From an archaeon (GTDB lineage: Archaea > Asgardarchaeota > Hermodarchaeia > Hermodarchaeales > Hermodarchaeaceae), in NCBI GenBank assembly GCA_016550395.1, contig JABXGY010000002.1, forward strand, positions 1-10,687: 10,687 bases of DNA, written 5' to 3'. Positions 6,747-10,687 of the stretch are shown in pieces (position 1 is the stretch's first letter; every line of letters starts with the position of its first letter). The translations under genes were made by a program, and so were the position numbers. The notes under the pieces are model-generated. The model worked only from the letters and a program-made list of their open reading frames with translations, searched no databases and was not told where the DNA came from.

Positions 6747-8903
6747 TCATGGGAAGAAGGGAAGAGGAATTAGAAGTATGCCTCCTAGGAACTGAAATAG
6801 GAGGATTAAGAGGATGAACATTACTGCACCGATGAGCAGCAGAATCATGTTCCAGCTGTGGACACCGGTTTGTATTCGACGCCAGCGGCGACTCAGCCCC
6901 ATTGCGCCATCCGCTAGGACGTAGTTGAATTTGTCAATGCCTTTAGCTTCGACGATGTTGAACATGCCTCGTGCGAATCCAAGTCCACCTGATACGAAGA
7001 TCTTGTACATGGCAGCGTTCCAGTACCAGCGGTTATACAGGAAGGTGTAGATTCGACCCAAGAAGCCACGACCCACGAAGTCGGGGCTCCAGCTTCGTCG
7101 GATATAGAACATATAACCTAGGAATCCGCCAACGAAGAGTACGCCAAGGGTAATAAGGAAGGTTGGAGACGCGAATACTTCCAGGAAGTAGTGAATGTAC
7201 ATGGTAAGAAGATCAGACAGGTGTGGGGCATGCGGGATGGATGGAAATGTATTGCCCCAGAATCCATAGAAGAATTGTTTGAGGAAAGGTTCAAGGAAGC
7301 CAATAATGACTGTTGTACCTGCAAGGATCGCTAATGGCACCCACATAACAGCTGGTGCCTCATGAACGGGTGTGCCTGCAGCTGCAAGGTCTTTAACGTT
7401 TTTACTGGGTTCGCCTAGGAAGGTCATTCCAATCATACGGAGACTATAGAAGAAGGTGAAAATACCTGTGATTGCTCCGAGGAAGAGGAAGATCATACCC
7501 CATATACTGCCTAAATCGATGGCGAGGAACCATGCAGATGCAAAGACAGCTTCTTTACTCCAGAACCCACTGAATGGTGGAAAACCACTGAGAGCAAGTG
7601 CTCCGATTACCATGACTGCAAAGGTTATGGGCATGGCTTTACGGATTCCACCCATGTCATCCATATATTTACTATGAACAGAGTGGAGCACGGCACCAGC
7701 AGAAAGGAAGAGCAGCGCTTTGAAGACAGCATGCGCGGCAAGATGGAATACACCAGCCGTATACCCAAGGACTCCTTCAGCCGTAAAGGCGAAGATGCCG
7801 ATTGCCATGAACATATAGCCAAGTTGGCTGATAGTGCTGAATGCAAGGACTTTCTTTAGTTCTCTTGAAACGAGAGCCATCGTAGCGGCCATAAAGGCTG
7901 TAAATGTACCAATAATAGCTATGATTAGGAAGAAGTTCATAAGAACAAACTGAGCAATTGGAACAGCAACTTGGTAGAATCCTTCAACCAAGATGGGTGC
8001 CATACGTGCAATCAAATAGACTCCAGCTTTTACCATGGCAGCAGCGTGAATAAGCGCCGAAACCGTGGTGGGACCCGCCATTGCCTCTGGAAGCCAGAAT
8101 TGTAGGGGGAATTGAGCGCTTTTACCGATAGGACCGAGGAAAAACAGGAGTAGGACAGCAAACATCAACGCGCCATTCAAAATTAAGGCCATGTTTCCAA
8201 GCCAAGTAAAGTCGGAGAGTAGGACTTGGTAATTGAAGGTGGGGTTACCAGCAGAGATAGTGAAGAAGAAGATAAAGATAATAGAAATGAGAAGCCCAAC
8301 ATCTCCAACGCGTGTGACAACAAAAGCTTTCATACCACTATGAGAGTTAAGTTTACCTTCAGTTACATCGCCAAGTTGGTCATCATGGACCATATTAGGT
8401 CTGTTATACCAGAAGCCGATTAGGGCATAGGAACAGAGTCCGACAATTTCCCATCCAATAAAAGTTTGGAGTAGGTTATTAGCCATGACGAGGAGGACCA
8501 TGCCACCAACGAATAGCTGCATGAAAAACCAGTACCGAGTTAGAGAGGGATCTCCATGCATGTAACCTAGACTGTAAACAAGAATGAGGAAGCTAACTCC
8601 AGTGGCAACACTGGCCATGAATACTGATAACGGATCAACCAAGACTCCCCATTCAAGCGTTGTGAAGCCCGGGATAGAAATCCATGGTATAGCCTCTTCA
8701 TACCATAGCATTGGTGAAGCGTTTATCCATGCAGCTCCTGACAAGATATCGGGGATCATGGAGAATGCCATGACCATACCGAGGAAGCCAAAGATGATGG
8801 CTCCATAGTCACGAAGCTTAGGATGGATTTTCGCAAAGATCGGTGTAAGCAATGCCCCAATTAAGGGGAACAACCAGCAAAGCCATGCAGCGTATGGTAG
8901 CAT
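6747..8903 (-). CDS. nuoL: Complex I/Fpo-like proton-pumping subunit L
   Basis: This 718-residue protein is the distal antiporter-type subunit of the membrane arm. Visible residues are Glu152 in TM5 (IGWEIVGLCSYALIGF), Lys261 in TM7 (GPIGKSAQFPLQFWLPEA), His286 and Lys292 in TM8 (ALIHAAAMVKAGVYL), Lys394 (HAVFKALLFLSAGA) and Lys450 in TM12 (GFWSKEAVF). A C-terminal extension from about 520 includes the amphipathic stretch 605-680, ending RRIQTGVHSWN, and a last hydrophobic helix at 685-712; this matches the lateral helix and anchor helix that distinguish NuoL from M and N. It is about 100 residues longer than the E. coli protein. The start follows GGGGTGA at 8919-8913 by 9 bases. It lies 20 bases after nuoK and 12 before nuoM. 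Confidence 0.95.
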   Translation of the reverse strand: MLPYAAWLCWLFPLIGALLTPIFAKIHPKLRDYGAIIFGFLGMVMAFSMIPDILSGAAWINASPMLWYEEAIPWISIPGFTTLEWGVLVDPLSVFMASVATGVSFLILVYSLGYMHGDPSLTRYWFFMQLFVGGMVLLVMANNLLQTFIGWEIVGLCSYALIGFWYNRPNMVHDDQLGDVTEGKLNSHSGMKAFVVTRVGDVGLLISIIFIFFFTISAGNPTFNYQVLLSDFTWLGNMALILNGALMFAVLLLFFLGPIGKSAQFPLQFWLPEAMAGPTTVSALIHAAAMVKAGVYLIARMAPILVEGFYQVAVPIAQFVLMNFFLIIAIIGTFTAFMAATMALVSRELKKVLAFSTISQLGYMFMAIGIFAFTAEGVLGYTAGVFHLAAHAVFKALLFLSAGAVLHSVHSKYMDDMGGIRKAMPITFAVMVIGALALSGFPPFSGFWSKEAVFASAWFLAIDLGSIWGMIFLFLGAITGIFTFFYSLRMIGMTFLGEPSKNVKDLAAAGTPVHEAPAVMWVPLAILAGTTVIIGFLEPFLKQFFYGFWGNTFPSIPHAPHLSDLLTMYIHYFLEVFASPTFLITLGVLFVGGFLGYMFYIRRSWSPDFVGRGFLGRIYTFLYNRWYWNAAMYKIFVSGGLGFARGMFNIVEAKGIDKFNYVLADGAMGLSRRWRRIQTGVHSWNMILLLIGAVMFILLILLFQFLGGILLIPLPFFP

Positions 8904-8923
8904 TTTTCTCTTTCACCCCAGCG

Positions 8924-9259
8924 TTAATGACGTAATTTGTTGAGTTTCCGGATATCCAATGTTCCGAATTTATTGTAAGCTCGAATAATGAATGCGAGCC
9001 CAATTGCAATCACACCACCACCAATACAGATACTGATGATGACGATTGCTTGGGCCATCAAATCGATATAGAACCCAGACCAGGCAATAGCAAACGTGAC
9101 GAAGTTGAGATGCGCCCCGTCGAGTAATAATTCTAAGGCAATAATGAACTTGACCATATTGCGCTTTGTGGCCATCCCGTAGATTCCAATTGCATACAAG
9201 ATTACGGCAACTATCAGAAAGACCTGGATAGGAACTCCTAAGAGATCAAGATACGACAA
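8924..9259 (-). CDS. nuoK: Complex I/Fpo-like subunit K, TTG start
   Basis: This 111-residue protein has three hydrophobic helices (about 10-29, 36-58, 67-93) and the NuoK C-terminal pattern (FGTLDIRKLNKLR at 98-110). NuoK links the antiporter subunits to the rest of the membrane arm through two buried glutamates. The first is present as Glu43 (IALELLLDGAHLNFV). The second, in TM3, is not: the segment ISICIGGGVIAIGLA aligns with E. coli ISLAAAEASIGLA and puts Val83 at the glutamate position. The start is TTG: it has AAGGAG at 9274-9269, 9 bases upstream, begins 6 bases after the previous stop, and the next methionine (Met29) would delete TM1. The length agrees with the usual 95-110. Confidence 0.92.
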   Translation of the reverse strand: MSYLDLLGVPIQVFLIVAVILYAIGIYGMATKRNMVKFIIALELLLDGAHLNFVTFAIAWSGFYIDLMAQAIVIISICIGGGVIAIGLAFIIRAYNKFGTLDIRKLNKLRH

Positions 9260-9265
9260 TTTGAT

Positions 9266-9565
9266 TTACTCCTTCTCCTTCTTTTCGCTTGCTTCACTTG
9301 GCGCCTCATGAAAGAAGGCTGAGGCGGCTAAAGCGGCAACGAACAAAAACACAGCTTGTAATACCATATCGATGCCACGATAATGCCACAACATATCGCC
9401 AAGTCTATGAATCATCTCGTAAACAATATCAGGCTGTACGAAGCGGTTAAGCGGGATCGGTGCTGGTGGTACAAGTACAACGCTAGGTAATCCCATACTA
9501 ATTACGTATGCCATGATAATGCCAAAAAACAATGTAAGAATAAATCCAGCCACTTTGATTCTCAT
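9266..9565 (-). CDS. Small membrane subunit, MbhE/Mrp-like, in place of the NuoJ C-terminal half
   Basis: This 99-residue protein has two predicted helices (about 5-27 and 68-85) joined by a Pro-rich loop (VPPAPIPLN), and a charged tail of Glu, Lys and Ser. By position it should supply the C-terminal part of a split NuoJ/FpoJ. Its clearest motif, WHYRGIDMVLQAVF at 60-73, resembles the (Y/D)RG.DT..E motif before the last helix of MbhE and of the MrpA C-terminal region more than the NuoJ C-terminus. The start overlaps the nuoJ stop by one base (TAATG), with GGAGG at 9577-9573, 7 bases upstream, so translation is probably coupled. I am confident that it is a subunit of this module; the exact family name needs a profile search. 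Confidence 0.75.
   Translation of the reverse strand: MRIKVAGFILTLFFGIIMAYVISMGLPSVVLVPPAPIPLNRFVQPDIVYEMIHRLGDMLWHYRGIDMVLQAVFLFVAALAASAFFHEAPSEASEKKEKE
9269..9274 (-). promoter_or_regulatory. Ribosome binding site that fixes the TTG start of nuoK
   Basis: AAGGAG on the minus strand lies within the last codons of the upstream gene and is 9 bases from the TTG at 9259. No ATG or GTG in frame is suitably placed. Confidence 0.7.
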
Positions 9566-9918
9566 TAGACATCCTCCTCTTCGACTTCACCAGTCCCACG
9601 ACGTGTTGTAAGCGAAACCGCTGCAACTAGTAAAATGCTCACAGCACCAGCATATACCGCTAATTGGAAGAAGGCGACCCAAGGTGCGAAGAGCGCAAGG
9701 TAGATTAAGGCTAATGCGATGGCTGAACCTGCGAGGTAGAGGGCAGCGTGTAAGAGGTCTTTGTCTTCGATTGCTAAAATTGCAAAGATTACAACCATTA
9801 TTAGGAGACCATAAATTGCATATCCGGCGAATCCCGGAATTAGCATGAGTAAGAATAATACAATGGCTACTGCTATGATAGCTAGTAGACCAACGAAGAT
9901 TGTTCGGGACATGGACAT
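9565..9918 (-). CDS. nuoJ: Complex I/Fpo-like subunit J, N-terminal half
   Basis: This 117-residue protein has four predicted helices (about 7-29, 33-50, 56-78, 83-103). Residues 54-104 match the NuoJ core: DLLHAALYLAGSAIALALIY, then APWVAFFQLAVYAGAVSILL. The VYAGA motif marks the helix of NuoJ whose bend is tied to proton pumping. Full NuoJ is around 165-200 residues with a further C-terminal helix; here the protein ends with an acidic tail (GEVEEEDV), and the next gene, overlapping by one base, supplies what follows. The ATG at 9918 is preceded by GGAG at 9931-9928, 9 bases away; the frame is open further upstream but offers no other ATG, GTG or TTG. It is the first gene of the operon. Confidence 0.85.
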   Translation of the reverse strand: MSMSRTIFVGLLAIIAVAIVLFLLMLIPGFAGYAIYGLLIMVVIFAILAIEDKDLLHAALYLAGSAIALALIYLALFAPWVAFFQLAVYAGAVSILLVAAVSLTTRRGTGEVEEEDV

Positions 9919-10110
9919 CGTTGGACGCTCCGTCTGGGTGACTGGAGTAGTTAGACTCGCTTTTTCATTGCTTCTGCTTAAAAGTGTAGCTACAAGTTTG
10001 ACTTTTTTTGCTCCGATGGCTATTTTAGGAAAAATTCATGGTGAATATTGAGAAAGGTAAATACGTGAGGACCCACCTGAAGGCAAATAAGATTAATTTG
10101 TTAGGAAGGA
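9919..10110. other. Divergent control region between the nuo-type operon and mobB
   Basis: These 192 bases separate two divergent genes and contain no supported gene. They hold the candidate operon promoter at 9978-9983, the palindrome TGTAGCTACA at 9985-9994, several A- or T-runs, and plus-strand AT-rich elements TATTTTAG at 10020-10027 and AAATAA at 10085-10090 that could serve mobB. Confidence 0.6.
9976..9985 (-). promoter_or_regulatory. Candidate TATA element of the nuo-type operon
   Basis: The minus strand reads ACTTTTAAGC here. As a TATA element it would start transcription near 9955, leaving a leader of about 37 bases with the GGAG site before nuoJ. It directly abuts the palindrome TGTAGCTACA on its upstream side. 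The match is by eye only. Confidence 0.35.
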
Positions 10111-10687
10111 TTGCCAATCATTCAGTTACCACCAGTAATTTCCATCTTTGGATACAAGGATTCAGGGAAAACCACAGTTACTACAGAAATTATTAGCCAT
10201 CTTAATGAAAAGAATCATCAGATTTTGAGTGCGAAACATATTGGCGACCCACAGTTTTCCCTCGATAGCCCAGGAACAGACTCCTATCGGCATTTAGAAG
10301 CTGGTGCAGTGGCAACGGTTTTGCAAAGCGAATCTTCAACGACACTTCTATTCAAAGAGCCAATAATCGACATTAAAGAATTATTACAGCGAGCTGTGAA
10401 AGCGATTTCCGCCGATGTGGTAGTTCTTGAAGGGTTCCGATTCTGGACTCAGAAGCACCCTCAAATTGCGAAAATCATCTGTATCCGAACCCTAGATGAA
10501 ATAGCTGAGTTTCAATCAGAGACTGTTGAACCCATTCTTGGGCAATGCACATTAAATCCGGAGATTACTACATTGTTCCAAATACCTGATGAATTACCTT
10601 TCCTCCTTGAAGCTATCGATCATTGGCTTCCAACAGCACCCAAAATAACCCTAGGTGAAAAAAAATGGCTTCTGAAAAAAAGAAAAC
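10111..10687 (+). CDS. mobB: MobB-type molybdopterin-guanine dinucleotide biosynthesis protein (partial, right edge)
   Basis: The frame is open for 192 codons to the window end without a stop. It encodes a P-loop GTP-binding protein of the MobB family, which assists MobA in attaching GMP to molybdopterin in the cytoplasm. The Walker A motif GYKDSGKTT is at 14-22. The family's AKHIGDPQ (41-48), SPGTDSYRHLEAGA (53-66) and the Walker B-like VVVLEGFR (103-110) follow in the right order and spacing, then IAKIICIR (119-126), as in E. coli MobB. About 65 further residues follow, ending in a Lys-rich stretch; I recognise no extra domain there. The frame has a TAG at 10102-10104, and the only ATG/GTG/TTG codon before Walker A is TTG at 10111. 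The purine-rich AGGAAGGA abuts this TTG, which is too close for a normal site; an ATT at 10120 would have 9-base spacing. The start is therefore uncertain. Confidence 0.88.
   Translation, partial: MPIIQLPPVISIFGYKDSGKTTVTTEIISHLNEKNHQILSAKHIGDPQFSLDSPGTDSYRHLEAGAVATVLQSESSTTLLFKEPIIDIKELLQRAVKAISADVVVLEGFRFWTQKHPQIAKIICIRTLDEIAEFQSETVEPILGQCTLNPEITTLFQIPDELPFLLEAIDHWLPTAPKITLGEKKWLLKKRK

Larger units (their letters stand above)
3566..9918 (-). other. Putative six-gene operon for a proton-pumping membrane module (J-J'-K-L-M-N)
   Basis: Six membrane-protein genes run in one direction with gaps of -1, 6, 20, 12 and 16 bases, and each internal gene has a Shine-Dalgarno site inside or next to the previous stop codon. 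This spacing indicates a single transcript with coupled translation. The order matches the 3' half of complete nuo/fpo operons. Genes A, B, C, D, H and I, which normally come first, are absent: the upstream neighbour is a divergent mobB. The likely promoter is at 9978-9983 and the likely terminator at 3531-3556. Confidence 0.8.

Noticed and set aside
9845..10051. Plus-strand 68-codon ORF across the nuoJ start and intergenic region
   Set aside because: It begins antisense to nuoJ, has no ribosome binding site and no recognisable product, and covers the likely operon promoter.
1..10687. Mobile element, prophage, defence system or CRISPR array
   Set aside because: All sizeable genes are core metabolism or translation functions, gaps are short, and I saw no terminal inverted repeats, no spaced direct repeats and no integrase or transposase.

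Overview
The window reads as chromosomal DNA from a prokaryote, most likely an archaeon. The evidence is a V/A-type ATPase subunit I of archaeal style, a proton-pumping membrane module resembling the Fpo/Nuo complex with a split J subunit, and TATA-like promoter elements rather than clear -35/-10 boxes. Shine-Dalgarno sites are strong and regular, 7-9 bases before most starts. I cannot name the lineage; an Asgard or other uncultivated archaeon would fit, but this is inference.

Layout. Bases 1-1731 (minus) hold the 5' part of the V/A-ATPase subunit I gene, which runs off the left edge. Bases 1732-2013 are a divergent control region. Bases 2014-3513 (plus) encode cysteinyl-tRNA synthetase. A strong hairpin at 3531-3556 sits between this gene and a convergent operon. 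Bases 9918-3566 (minus) form one compact operon of six membrane-protein genes, in transcription order: NuoJ N-terminal half, an MbhE/Mrp-like small subunit, NuoK, NuoL, NuoM, and an antiporter subunit in the NuoN position. Bases 9919-10110 are a second divergent control region. From 10111 (plus) a MobB-type molybdopterin-guanine dinucleotide protein runs off the right edge.

How the genes fit together. The six-gene operon encodes the proton-pumping half of a complex I-like or Fpo-like enzyme, with three antiporter-type channels (L, M and the N-position protein) joined by K and J. No quinone/methanophenazine-module, hydrogenase or electron-input genes (A, B, C, D, H, I or F) are next to it. The ATPase at the left edge would use the ion gradient this module makes. 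CysRS and MobB look like unrelated neighbours.

Most of the window is ordinary core energy metabolism, with all full genes intact. The points that stand out lie in the membrane module: it mixes Nuo-type (J N-half, K, L, M) with Mrp/Mbh-type (small J' subunit and the last antiporter) character, NuoK lacks the TM3 glutamate, and the TM8 charged residues of L, M and N are redistributed. I saw no mobile element, CRISPR array, tRNA or rRNA.
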